From NCBI RefSeq assembly GCF_010111755.1, contig NC_088961.1:682001-746000 (forward strand): a stretch of 64,000 bases of DNA. The letters are read 5' to 3'. The DNA is from Nakaseomyces glabratus. Its lineage: Eukaryota > Ascomycota > Saccharomycetes > Saccharomycetales > Saccharomycetaceae. The position numbers and the translations under genes are program-made. The notes under the pieces were generated by a model that worked only from the letters and a program-made list of their open reading frames with translations, did not search any database and was not told the DNA's origin. Positions 22,750 through 32,020 of the stretch are shown in pieces. The first letter of the stretch is position 1; each line of letters opens with the position of its first letter.

Positions 22750-23649
22750 ATGGAAGAGACGGATATAGCAAAATTGAGTGAAGAAGAGTATAATGAGGAG
22801 GAGGATGAGGACTTTGACCCTACCAAGGGTACAGCTGTTGCGGGAGCAGAGGTCAGTGATGGTGAGGATGATGATGAGGATGATGAGGATGATAGTCGTG
22901 TGAAAGATAGTTACTCGCACATAGTGAGTGAAAGTGGTGGACTTGTGAAGACGAGGCGGGCACGTCAGCAGGAGGAAGAGTTTAAACGCAAAAACAAGTA
23001 TGAAGGGATTGTAGAGGCTGCTATATCAGAAAAAGTTGGCAGTATATGGGAAGATTTGAAGAAGGAGTCATTATCTCGGTTACATAACAAAGAAAATGAC
23101 TCTGTAATATCAGAGTCCTCCAAACTTAAGAAGGATAATCATGTAGCTGGCGAGGAGATGGTAACCATAGAGAGAGTATACAAGTTTGCAGGAGAAACCA
23201 TACGAGAGAAAAAGACGGTGCCAATATCTAGTGCAGAGGCGGTTGAATATTTGAACAACTTGAAATTCAGGAAATCGACCGACCAAGCTGGTTCTACAAA
23301 GAGAAAACTTGAAGAAATTGATGTTAAGGAAAATAATAATACAAATGAAGATACATCTGAGAGTGGTATTGATAGAAAGAAGCTGCGAAGGCCCTTAAAA
23401 AGGCCACCTTTTTTGGAGCAGATTATATCAGGAGCTCTGAAACCAAAGTTGTCAACATTGGAAAAGTCCAAGTTGGACTGGGCAACATATGTTGACAAGG
23501 AAGGTATCAATGATGAACTTTCGGCTCACAATAAAGACGGTTATCTTGCAAAACAAGATTTCTTGAATAAAGTGGACTCTGTCAAAGAGAATGAATATAA
23601 AGAGTTGAGAAGGAAAGAGATGATGATAAGACTTCAAGAAACAAAATAA
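22750..23649 (+). CDS. SWC5: SWR1 complex subunit Swc5 (BCNT domain)
   Basis: 299 aa from the ATG at 22750; the frame is open to 22723, but that codon is TTG. Swc5 activates the SWR1 remodeller that exchanges H2A for H2A.Z. The N-terminus is strongly acidic (EEEYNEEEDEDFDPTKG and a following Asp/Glu tract, residues about 10-55), fitting its H2A-H2B chaperone role. The C-terminal BCNT/craniofacial development domain is clear: DWATYVDKEGINDELSAHNK then DGYLAKQDFLNKV, about residues 237-272. It converges on SNF4. Identity and position match YBR231C. Confidence 0.94.
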   Translation: MEETDIAKLSEEEYNEEEDEDFDPTKGTAVAGAEVSDGEDDDEDDEDDSRVKDSYSHIVSESGGLVKTRRARQQEEEFKRKNKYEGIVEAAISEKVGSIWEDLKKESLSRLHNKENDSVISESSKLKKDNHVAGEEMVTIERVYKFAGETIREKKTVPISSAEAVEYLNNLKFRKSTDQAGSTKRKLEEIDVKENNNTNEDTSESGIDRKKLRRPLKRPPFLEQIISGALKPKLSTLEKSKLDWATYVDKEGINDELSAHNKDGYLAKQDFLNKVDSVKENEYKELRRKEMMIRLQETK

Positions 23650-23678
23650 TTTACCCAAATAATTATAATCTAGTATGT

Positions 23679-23729
23679 GGGGTAATAGTCACAAAGTAAA
23701 AATCTGTAGAAAAGTGATTATTTTACCCC
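23679..23729. terminator. Inverted repeat between convergent SWC5 and SNF4
   Basis: Left arm GGGGTAATAGTCAC (23679-23692) pairs with right arm GTGATTATTTTACCCC (23714-23729), with a small mismatch/bulge, around a 21-base loop. It lies 30 bases past the SWC5 stop and 180 bases past the SNF4 stop on the other strand. It could form a 3'-end hairpin in either transcript, or be a DNA-binding palindrome. Confidence 0.4.
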
Positions 23730-23910
23730 ATCATGCTGGTTAGTTGTAATATTAACATAGAACCTTGGTTAGTCGCGTGATTAACATTCGCTTCTCATAT
23801 TTAAAATTAGATATGTCTACTAGTATGTTATTCTATAAATAATGATGATAACAGATAAGTGGATCTAGGTATGATGACTTAGTTGATAGCCACAAACTGT
23901 AGAAGTCAAA

Positions 23911-24873
23911 CTAGCCTTCGATGATGTAGCGTAGTAAGTCGCCCAAAGTTAAGATTCCAATTAACCGTCCGTTTTCGTCCACTAGGTAGAATGTATGTAC
24001 CCTAGATTTTCTTATTATGTCAAATATGGTAGCCAGCTTATCTTCACCAGTACATGTGTATATACCCTCATAGTCATCACCTCTTCTCATTAAAGCTTCT
24101 CCCACACATAGAGAAAGATCATTGTATATACCGCCTTTAACTAATCCTAAAATATCAGACGCCTCATATGCGTTAAGTAGTACGCCGTTTTCATCTAAAA
24201 TAGGCACTGAAGATACTTCGTGAGTGGTCATTAACTGGATAGTGTCTATTAGAGGAGTTTCCATTTTGCAGGATTTAATATTTTTCCTAGTGCCCAGTTG
24301 TAAACTATTAATGGACCTGTGCATAAAATGCACATCCTTATAGTTCAGTACTAGAAATTTAAGTATTCTATATTGAGTCAGCATTCCAACCACTAGTTCT
24401 CTCTCCGTAAAATCTTCCTTGTCCAGCAAGGCAATCTTTCTAGTCTGTGACTGCAACATCAACTCACAAGCTTCGAAGAGAGACCTCTCTGGGTGGATAG
24501 TGCAATTCTCCAAAGGTGCATGCATACCAATAGAGTACTCGATTTCTTTCAAGTCTTTAAGTCTCAACTTATCCATGGTGTCAAATTGATCAGGGTTGGA
24601 GAAAAAATACTGTACAAGTCCAATGAAGTCCATTAGCGTAAGTATACCGGCAAACCTCGACCGCTTCGAGTCCCAAATCGGCGCAGACAAGACTTTATTT
24701 TGAATCAAAACATTCAAGGCTCGCTTAACAGGGAGACCAGACTCAAGCACTATCATTCTATATGACACAGGTAGGATATCATAGGAAGACTTACCTCTAA
24801 GAAAGTGTCGACAGGACTCTAAGGCCGCACGCTGCTCTTCAATAACTCCTTCAGTGTTCTGTACTCCAGGCAT
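23911..24873 (-). CDS. SNF4: AMPK gamma subunit Snf4
   Basis: Nucleotide-binding regulatory subunit of the Snf1 kinase, needed for glucose derepression. 320 aa from the ATG at 24873 (the open frame continues only to a TTG at 24882), the size of S. cerevisiae Snf4. Four CBS motifs in tandem are visible: SYRMIVLESGLPVKRALNVL with NKVLSAPIWD; the ENCTIHPERSLFEACELML region; CKMETPLIDTIQLMTTHEVS with SVPILDENGVLLNAYEASD; and GVYTCTGEDKLATIFD-type sequence (here GIYTCTGEDKLATIFDIIR) ending in YLVDENGRLIGILTLGDLL. In S. cerevisiae SNF4 is YGL115W, so its position beside SWC5 shows a different resolution of duplicated regions. GIS4, whose homologue is linked to Snf1, lies 8 kb away. Confidence 0.95.
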   Translation of the reverse strand: MPGVQNTEGVIEEQRAALESCRHFLRGKSSYDILPVSYRMIVLESGLPVKRALNVLIQNKVLSAPIWDSKRSRFAGILTLMDFIGLVQYFFSNPDQFDTMDKLRLKDLKEIEYSIGMHAPLENCTIHPERSLFEACELMLQSQTRKIALLDKEDFTERELVVGMLTQYRILKFLVLNYKDVHFMHRSINSLQLGTRKNIKSCKMETPLIDTIQLMTTHEVSSVPILDENGVLLNAYEASDILGLVKGGIYNDLSLCVGEALMRRGDDYEGIYTCTGEDKLATIFDIIRKSRVHTFYLVDENGRLIGILTLGDLLRYIIEG

Positions 24874-25250
24874 CGCTAGCAACCTTTGTAATTACTTTTC
24901 AGTGGGAAACTCGAGGCCCTTATTAGAAGAAAGAGGAGATGGCTGTGGATATATCACAAATGGCAGGCACTATATGTTTTCAATCTCAAAAGATCAACTT
25001 CCTGGGACCTGCTTGGCAGTGCTTGTCACTGCGCATTCTCGAAGATAGTTTCTTTCTTTTTCTATTAAGCTCATCACTTAGCATAGTGTAGCCCTTACAA
25101 TAGAAAACTCAGAAGAAAAAATTTTTTGGAAATTTTTCAGCCAACTTGCGGGAAAAAAAAAGTATAAAAGGCGATGAGGTTACGAAGATTTCAAGATTAG
25201 AGAAAAATAATTTCCCTTCTTACTCTTTGTTTCTTCTTTTGAAAGAAACC
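24874..25250. promoter_or_regulatory. SNF4-U2 snRNA divergent promoter
   Basis: Holds a strong TATA box (25163-25170), an RRPE-like A/T block near 25118-25140 and a PAC-like GCGATGAGGT at 25171-25180, all on the U2 side. The SNF4 upstream elements are not recognisable. Confidence 0.6.
25163..25170 (+). promoter_or_regulatory. TATA box of the U2 snRNA gene
   Basis: TATAAAAG, 81-88 bases upstream of the predicted U2 5' end, a normal spacing for yeast Pol II snRNA genes. A PAC-like GCGATGAGGT follows immediately. Confidence 0.75.
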
Positions 25251-26965
25251 AAGAATCTCTTTGCCTTTTGGCTTAGATCAAGTGTAGTATCTGTTCTTTT
25301 CAGTGTAACAACTGAAATGACCTCAATGAGGATCATTACCTTAACTATTTTGTTACAACACGATTTTTTTGCACATGAAAACTTTTCTGGTTGTGGGCAG
25401 GATTTATTTTTGGGAGTCTCGTATGGTTAGGAGTGGCTATTTTGTGTTCGTTTGGATGAGGGCTGCTCTATTCTGGGGAAGAAATGTGTTATCATGGGTA
25501 TGTTAGTAATGGGGACTAGAGAGAAAGCTCGCTTTTTCATCTATTTCCTGTGAATCATATTCATGGTAATGTTATTTTTTACTCTTGGGAGGAGCTACTT
25601 TTCCTCTTTCTTTCTAACATGATATGGGTTTTTCTTGGCTGGGATTTCCGAAACCTGCTCGTTTCCATTTTTACCAATTTCGATTTGCTACCAACTGTCC
25701 TTTCATTGCTTTTTTCATGAAGCAATCAAGGGATGGAGGAGCATATATCGAAGATAAGAAGAGGTTGTATATGGGAAACGGTTCCAAGTTCACTCTAAAA
25801 AAGGAGGTTAGATTTTCTTTGTGGAATGGTCCATGGTTAACGAGATATGGTCGAGTCCAAGGACTGTACGGGACAGTTCCTTTTAGTTGCCATCTTTCCT
25901 TAAGCATAGGTATGATTTTATTGTCTTTGGGAGTTCTTTACTTATAAAGAGGTTTGTTTGCTAGGTATCTTGGTCAATTAACATTTTTGGGTTTTGGGAT
26001 TGAAATTTTATCGAAGTCGGTGAGTTTTTTTCACTTACATAAAGGAGTATCATTCCAGTATGTTTTGTCATTTATGCTTCTTATTTTTTGTGGTTCTAAT
26101 GGTTTTCTGATTTACGGGAGAAGGACGGACTTGGTCTATGATGAGATTGGATAAAGTAATATATGCGGGTGAAATGTGAACTAGATGCCACTCATAGAGT
26201 TCATTTACGTGGGATTTTGGAAACTTCTGTGTATGGGCCGAAAAACGTTTTCTATTTATGATTGTTGTATGGTTGGCAGTTAAGTCTGATATAATAAGTA
26301 TAGCCATCTTTTTGGTGAGACTCCCATGCAACGTTAAATTCATACGATGGAATTTGTTTAGTACGCTCAAATGCTTATGAAGCACCGATTTATCACAAGA
26401 TGAACTTTAGGTGTCGTGTTTACTGTCTTACTTTTATTATTTTGTTCTTTTGCAGCATTTGGACTGTCTGTGTGTAACTGTTCATCATTCAAGGGAAATC
26501 ATAGAAGGACTGCATAGATATGGGGGTAGTGATAGATGTTCTGGGGATGCTCTGGGTGATTTGAACTTATTTACTTTTTATGGGAATTTTAATCTTCTAA
26601 ATTTGTTGATTGGTCGATAGTTAGTAGCATACCTTGGAGACTTCCGAGGGCTTTATTTCTCTGTCTTTGTTTAATGATGGTAATGTTTGAGAAGGTGTTG
26701 TCTCCTCGATAAGACGAGATATTCAGAAAAGCATTGTTTTTTTGTTTGGTCAAGTTTTTGTGCTACCATGAATTCGGCCTCTTGATAATCCGACCGATCT
26801 ACTTAGGAGCTTTCTTCTGGGAATGTCGTCCTGTGTATAATTAGAAGTGTCGCAATCCTCACACCTGAGCCGCCTGTTTTGCCTGTTAGCTATTCCCTTC
26901 GCCTTTGGTGATGTGGTGGTAGTTAACTGTGCGAGCAGTACAGGCTTACACCTTGATTGCTTGAT
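25251..26965 (+). ncRNA. LSR1: U2 spliceosomal snRNA (long form)
   Basis: Base-pairs with the intron branch site in the prespliceosome. The first 120 bases match yeast U2 almost base for base as recalled. The 5' end AAGAATCTCTTTGCC is followed by the branch-site recognition sequence GTAGTA at 25284-25289, then stem IIa/IIc sequence (AACTGAAATGACCTCAATGA) and TTGTTAC. An Sm-type ATTTTTTTG lies at 25363-25371. A second conserved block at about 26750-26965 carries the 3' domain (TGAATTCGGCCTCTTGATAA), with the loop-IV-type GCAGTAC at 26935-26941. The roughly 1.3 kb between is a divergent filler, longer than in S. cerevisiae (whole RNA about 1175 nt). The 5' end is set by alignment; the 3' end is approximate. 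Open frames inside this interval are not genes. Confidence 0.93.
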
Positions 26966-27003
26966 GCATCTCTAGTCTTCTTATTTCCCTTTAATTTTAA
27001 CCT

Positions 27004-27045
27004 CCTAATGTCATTTTTAAAATGAGGACATTTTATGGCAGTAGG
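27004..27045 (+). other. Possible U2 3'-end processing hairpin
   Basis: Downstream of the U2 3' domain, AATGTC-ATTTT and AAAT-GAGGACATT form an imperfect stem (27007-27031), with CCT and AGG pairing further out. Yeast U2 precursors are cut in a 3' hairpin by Rnt1; the loop here is not a clear AGNN tetraloop, so this is tentative. Confidence 0.3.
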
Positions 27046-27229
27046 ACAACTTAACTTACATTGATTATTCATCTATTTTACTTGCATTCAATTATATATA
27101 TGGCATTATGAATGAATAAGCGGAATATATGCATTGATGTATTTATTTTTATGTATATGCAATAATGCTGACTAGAGTGTGAGTGTATATATATCCAAGT
27201 AATTATCAATTTAACTCTATTGAAAAGTT

Positions 27230-27949
27230 TTAATTTGGAATGTTCAGCCTTTGCCTCCGTTTGGCAAGGAAATCCTTGAATTTAGGATCGCCAGTTATGG
27301 CAGTATCCATAGAATGGTTCAGCAGTTTCTCTTTTGAGAGCTGGAATACATTTAGTTCAATAAGGAGATATTCTTTAAAACCTGATGATGCCATTATTAT
27401 CTCATTTTTAAGAGTGTCGTTGAATTGATTGAACTGTGTTATGTCCATTAGTAAAGGGTCCGTGACATAAAACAGACTACCATCAGAACCGCCGGTGGCC
27501 GTGGCATGATAATATAGTTGGTTTACAATGTCATCAAACATATTAAATGACTTGAAGATCGATGAGATTTGTTGGAATATCACAGAGATGGAATTAGAGA
27601 ACTCTTCTCTGATGTGGTATTGACTTAATTGATCTGATAGTAAGCTGACAATCGAGATTAGATTTTTATGGGTTTGTGAAATCAATCTCATCAACTTTTC
27701 ATAATTTTCGCAGTTGCTAAAGTTCTTAGTGATTTTGTTGATCTTCTCATGTAAGGAAATTAATTTCAATATTACATGGCTTCTAAGCGTGAATATTGGA
27801 TATTGGGATTCATTAGTATGTAAGAGAATCAATGACTCCATAGCATCCTTTAAAAATTCCAACAACGGTTCAGAGATAGATTTAAACAGTTTAAACACTA
27901 TCGAGCTGAGAATTTTCTGATTTTCTTTTGATATTGTTTCACTAAGCAT
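27230..27949 (-). CDS. Unassigned 239-aa protein
   Basis: ATG at 27949, 239 codons, no membrane segment and no signal peptide. Composition is largely alpha-helical with heptad-like Leu/Ile spacing (FKLFKSISEPLLEFLKDAME, LISIVSLLSDQLSQYHIREE). There is a distinct non-helical segment with ATATGGSDGSLFYVTDPLL near residues 150-167, and a basic tail, KFKDFLAKRRQRLNIPN. I do not recognise the family. Its length, normal codon use and conserved-looking tail argue that it is real. It lies between U2 and tRNA-Trp on the strand opposite U2. Confidence 0.72.
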   Translation of the reverse strand: MLSETISKENQKILSSIVFKLFKSISEPLLEFLKDAMESLILLHTNESQYPIFTLRSHVILKLISLHEKINKITKNFSNCENYEKLMRLISQTHKNLISIVSLLSDQLSQYHIREEFSNSISVIFQQISSIFKSFNMFDDIVNQLYYHATATGGSDGSLFYVTDPLLMDITQFNQFNDTLKNEIIMASSGFKEYLLIELNVFQLSKEKLLNHSMDTAITGDPKFKDFLAKRRQRLNIPN

Positions 27950-28479
27950 GATAACATATATGGATGTGGTTTTATTAGAATGATTTAGGGAATTTCAGAG
28001 AGAAAGAGTAGTGACACCTGATCGAGACAATGTCCCTTTTAATCTCGATAAAAATAATACGCTGAAATTAGGAAGAAACAGTGTTCCTTATTCAAATGAA
28101 GTTTATAAATTTATATTGTGGTGTTTTTTGATATTCCACTTTATGTTTAGAATTGTGTTAAGTAAGAAGATTGCCAGCAATCACAGAGTAGATCATATAT
28201 GCATGGCATATTTTAGATAATTCAGTGAGCATTATATATACGTATATATATAAAATATGATTTGTTCAGTCATAATTTAATGCACTCATCGCAACTAGAA
28301 GAAATGTGTCATTTTTGATAAAAGATTTCAATTCTTGCTAAGAAAATACTGTGGCACCAAGTACAGCAGTGAGAAAATATATGAAAAACAATGTAAAAAA
28401 AAAATTAAGTGCAAATGAGTAATTTAGCTGTGGGAGGGACCCATCTGGCGAAGAAATAAAAATAGTTCAAACGTAATTT

Positions 28480-28698
28480 TTATTGCAACCAAGCAAGATT
28501 TTGAGAGAGCATGTATTTTTGTTGATCCTTTCTAGCAAGGTGTATACTACAATCTAAGACAGACCTGTATATACCATCTTGTCTTGTTTTTTTTTTTCTC
28601 ATCCGTTGTCGGATCCTTTCAAAAGATCCCCATACTATATCCGTGCTTGCCATGTATGGAATTTCTCCCTGCTGTTTCAAGGATATAATATCTTCCAT
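28480..28698 (-). CDS. Possible small protein, 72 aa (uncertain)
   Basis: A true ATG at 28698 opens 72 codons. The predicted protein has a mixed N-terminal half (MEDIISLKQQGEIPYMASTD) and a basic centre (RIRQRMRKKKTRQ) partly generated by a T-homopolymer on the plus strand. No family is recognised. It is isolated by over 500 bases from the next gene. It could be a chance frame; I list it because it has an ATG and balanced composition. Confidence 0.2.
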   Translation of the reverse strand: MEDIISLKQQGEIPYMASTDIVWGSFERIRQRMRKKKTRQDGIYRSVLDCSIHLARKDQQKYMLSQNLAWLQ

Positions 28699-28777
28699 AC
28701 GTCAAGGTGTACTTTAGTGTGGGGATAACTGATACTTCAAGCTTAGTAGAGAGGTTAACAACTATAGTAAATTCTCC

Positions 28778-28809
28778 TGTGGGGATGCCTCCATTTCAAT
28801 CCCCACAAG
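28778..28809. repeat. GTGGGGAT inverted-repeat element, copy A
   Basis: GTGGGGAT (28779-28786) and ATCCCCAC (28799-28806) are perfect 8-bp inverted arms. The element as a whole resembles a second one at 31612-31642, sharing TGTGGGGATG, CATTTCAA and CCCCACAAG in the same order. The two copies flank the tRNA-Trp gene. Confidence 0.6.
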
Positions 28810-30075
28810 AGAAAGGCAATGGCAAACTAATGCACTATTCTTTTCTTTTTGAAAAAAGGTTATGGTGAAAATGATATGACGTATCTTTGTAAACTTCGTG
28901 GCGGGGTGTGTGGTGGGGAGAACCCTTTCATGAAAATGACGTTTCTGTTATGATCTTGAGCAATGAATGATGGATCCGCAACTGAATGATCCAATACATC
29001 AGGCCAAAGCCTCTATTATTTGGAATTGAAATACTATCCACTATATTATATTTTATGTTGAACATCAAACAATAAGGGTGCTGTCTTTCTTCTACTCCAT
29101 TGACATGTCAACGTAAGTTATGCAATGATGTGGAACTTCATTTTCAACGCATTCGCAGGATGTTCTATGAATTCCGGGGAAACGATGTTCTAAAGAACTA
29201 ACATCTTTATTGCAATATACTTAGAATATTTTTAACTGTGGCTTCAGTTCTTAACCCTTCATCTGTTAAAAAGAAAATGAGCATTTGCTTTTCTTTGCTT
29301 ATGACCCCAATATTGTACCTTGAAATGCACAGGAATCCTACGATATTTGAAAACAATGAAAAGCCACATGTTTTATTTTTTTTGTGCACGGTTCCTATTA
29401 TTTCTTATTTAATTCAGTGTGGAGTTAGCTAGATTTCTTTAGTGTAAAGAAGTAGAGGACAGCACATGCTGTAAATCTGTTTATCTCCATTGTTGTTGGA
29501 GTTTGGTTTAATGTAGATAGTTATTTGATAGCGATTTAGTTGCTAGATAGATATTTGCGGAACGAAAACTATCTTATAGGATATGTCTTTCGAATATCAC
29601 TTTCTTTTTTTTTTGACCAGGTTAATAGTCAAAAATGAATTAAAATAGCTAAAAATATCTTACAGCAGTGAAGGACCAAAGGAGATAACAAAAGAACTCT
29701 TTCATTTTTGATAATAACAAAATTAGATTTCTCAAACATAAAAAATATTCTTATGAATCAACTGAGATGACACTTTTCTTATTTATTTGATAGTAAGCAC
29801 TATACCGGTGGCTATCAATGGCGTCATATTGTCGTTAACGCATTATTTATCGCTAGAAGATGTTCATATACTATTAATCTACTTTTATAAAGAATTCTTT
29901 AATTTCTACACCCCAAAATAACTTGGAATAAAAGTATAACTACTATCGATATTTTGTCTTAGATCAGAGGCGCTAATCAGTTTAATTATGGGATTTATGA
30001 TAATACCATAAGTCACGTGATAAGCTTTTAAGAAATATGTAGTTAATTATTATGAAAGCTTTCTAAGAAATAGAT

Positions 30076-30183
30076 GAAGCGGTGGCTCAATGGTAGAGCT
30101 TTCGACTCCAGTTAAAATCTGGGATTTCCTCGGAATACAAGATTGCAATCGAAGGGTTGCAGGTTCAATTCCTGTCCGTTTCA
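30076..30183 (+). tRNA. tRNA-Trp (anticodon CCA) with intron
   Basis: Acceptor arms GAAGCGG and CCGTTTC pair, with A as discriminator. D arm GCTC/GAGC, anticodon stem TTCGA/TCGAA and T arm with GGTTCAATTCC complete the cloverleaf. The anticodon CCA is at 30108-30110. A 36-base intron (30112-30147) begins one base after the anticodon, as in S. cerevisiae tRNA-Trp, whose exons are nearly identical. The base after the anticodon is G here. A Pol III terminator of nine Ts follows at 30190-30198. Confidence 0.97.
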
Positions 30184-30189
30184 TTTATA

Positions 30190-30198
30190 TTTTTTTTT
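30190..30198 (+). terminator. Pol III terminator of tRNA-Trp
   Basis: A run of nine Ts beginning seven bases after the mature 3' end. Confidence 0.85.
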
Positions 30199-31611
30199 GG
30201 GTCCTTGAATGACCCGTAAATGTTGGAAATTTATACCGGTTAACACAAATTTGATTTCTGAAAAATGAAATAAATACCGAAAGCTAAACCAAAACACCAG
30301 GTTCCAAAACAATAGTCTGGAACTGAATATACATTATATTTTTCATACTTGTATAGAATGTATAGTGTTGTAATAAAACAAAAAAAAAACTATCAAATAG
30401 TAAAAATAAAAATAAAAAGGACCCAAAAAAAAAAAGACCTCATTTCACTACGATCAAAAAAAAAAAAAAGGGTAGTTCCAAAAATTATCCAAAATGTGTA
30501 ATACATATTCATTAAAGTCTTATAACCACAATAATTGTTTCTAACGAAAATCACCACCGTAATATTATTATAATCAATCATCAATCATCAATCATTAACT
30601 AATCTTTCTAGTTCCATCATAAACTAAAACACATTTCATAAATCATCATTAAAAACCACAAACCAACTGGAAACGCAAAAGAATGGGAGAAATTGCTATT
30701 TTATACAAAACATGAATCAATGGCGACTATTTCAATAATTTGAATCTATCAAAAACAAAACTGTATAAACTTCTATCAACCATATAGTGTTTAAATTCTA
30801 TTAGGGAATTGGAAAATAACAAACAGATTCATCAGAAAACTGAAAAAAAGAACAGTGAATAAATAAAAATCGCAGAATAATTAGAACGGGTTGGAGTTAG
30901 GTTGTCATGCAGTAAATATTGTCTTCCAGGTTGAAACTCACAAAGATAAATTAAAACGTAGAAACAAAATTTACATTTAGAGGAATCGAAAATTTTAGAG
31001 AGGACCACAAGGAACAAAATATAAGAAACAAAATTGCCACCTCTTAGAATAAATTACCACTACCACATACTTGGGGTTCATACTAATCGGAGAATAAGGG
31101 AAAAGATTTAAAAAAAAAACCAAGGGCAGAATAAAAACGAAATCCACAAGATTCTATTATAATAAGGGAAATTTCCAAACAGATCAAATAGTAATAAGAT
31201 GCAATATTCAGACTGGCTATCATATACCAAATACAAAGACAAAGTAATTATTTTTCACATTTCAAGCAAACATTTTACTACCCTTCAGACATAATTACTC
31301 AGCAACACATAACACCCAAAAACAAAGCCCCATTTTATTTATGAGTTAGTACTATCTACCATCCGATAATCTGTTGTTTGTAATATTTATTAACCCAAAT
31401 AGGTTCCACATTAATAACGTAACATAAAGAAAATTAATTGATACAATCTAAACTAGTATGAAATCTAGCAAACCTCCCATCTCTTTTGCCAATTATTTTT
31501 GTCGTGCTAGTAAGGTTAACATATATACTGGAAGTCAAACCCACATACTTTTAGAAATTTCAAATCCCTTTATATACTTTTTGAAATCAACCGGAACCTT
31601 GACAATTTTTG

Positions 31612-31642
31612 TGTGGGGATGGGGACATTTCAACCCCACAAG
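31612..31642. repeat. GTGGGGAT inverted-repeat element, copy B
   Basis: Arms GTGGGG (31613-31618) and CCCCAC (31634-31639). It agrees with copy A at 27 of 31 aligned positions, the differences being a 4-base spacer block and one missing T. Confidence 0.6.
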
Positions 31643-32020
31643 TCTTAAACGCCCCTTTTGTAACATCCAGACACCGCATATGTGATGGGCAATTTACATT
31701 AGTACACCACATAATATTAATATTAAAGGGTACCACAAAAACCATTGACATATATTATCACAGACAGGCTGTTGTGATACTTATGGTGTGGTGAACTGGT
31801 GTATGGACAAGATTCGTTGGGGGGGGCTTTCTGCTTCCAAGAGATGTTTACGACAGGTGACCAGAACTTATAGTATCATTCTAAATCACACTATTGTTTG
31901 AGATCATGTCCAGAAATGGTTAGGAAATTTAATTCCAGCTCTACAAATCATTGAAGATATATGCCAATAAATAGTGATTGCCCACTAATTTTTAGATATG
32001 AATTATATAATACAAATAGG

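Larger units (their letters stand above)
27950..30075. other. Intergenic region upstream of tRNA-Trp
   Basis: About 2.1 kb with no recognised protein gene. It contains a 72-codon ATG frame on the minus strand (28480-28698), an inverted-repeat element (28778-28809), and just before the tRNA a CACGTG E-box with TCACGTGA context near 30013-30020. Confidence 0.45.
30184..32020. other. Intergenic region between tRNA-Trp and GIS4 3' end
   Basis: About 1.8 kb, very AT-rich with A-homopolymers (30380-30480). Contains the second inverted-repeat element (31612-31642) and an 8-G run (31819-31826). No protein gene recognised. Confidence 0.5.

Noticed and set aside
25624..26620. Several open frames of 60-107 codons (both strands) within 25.6-26.6 kb
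   Set aside because: They lie inside the U2 snRNA gene, overlap each other in different frames and have no family resemblance.
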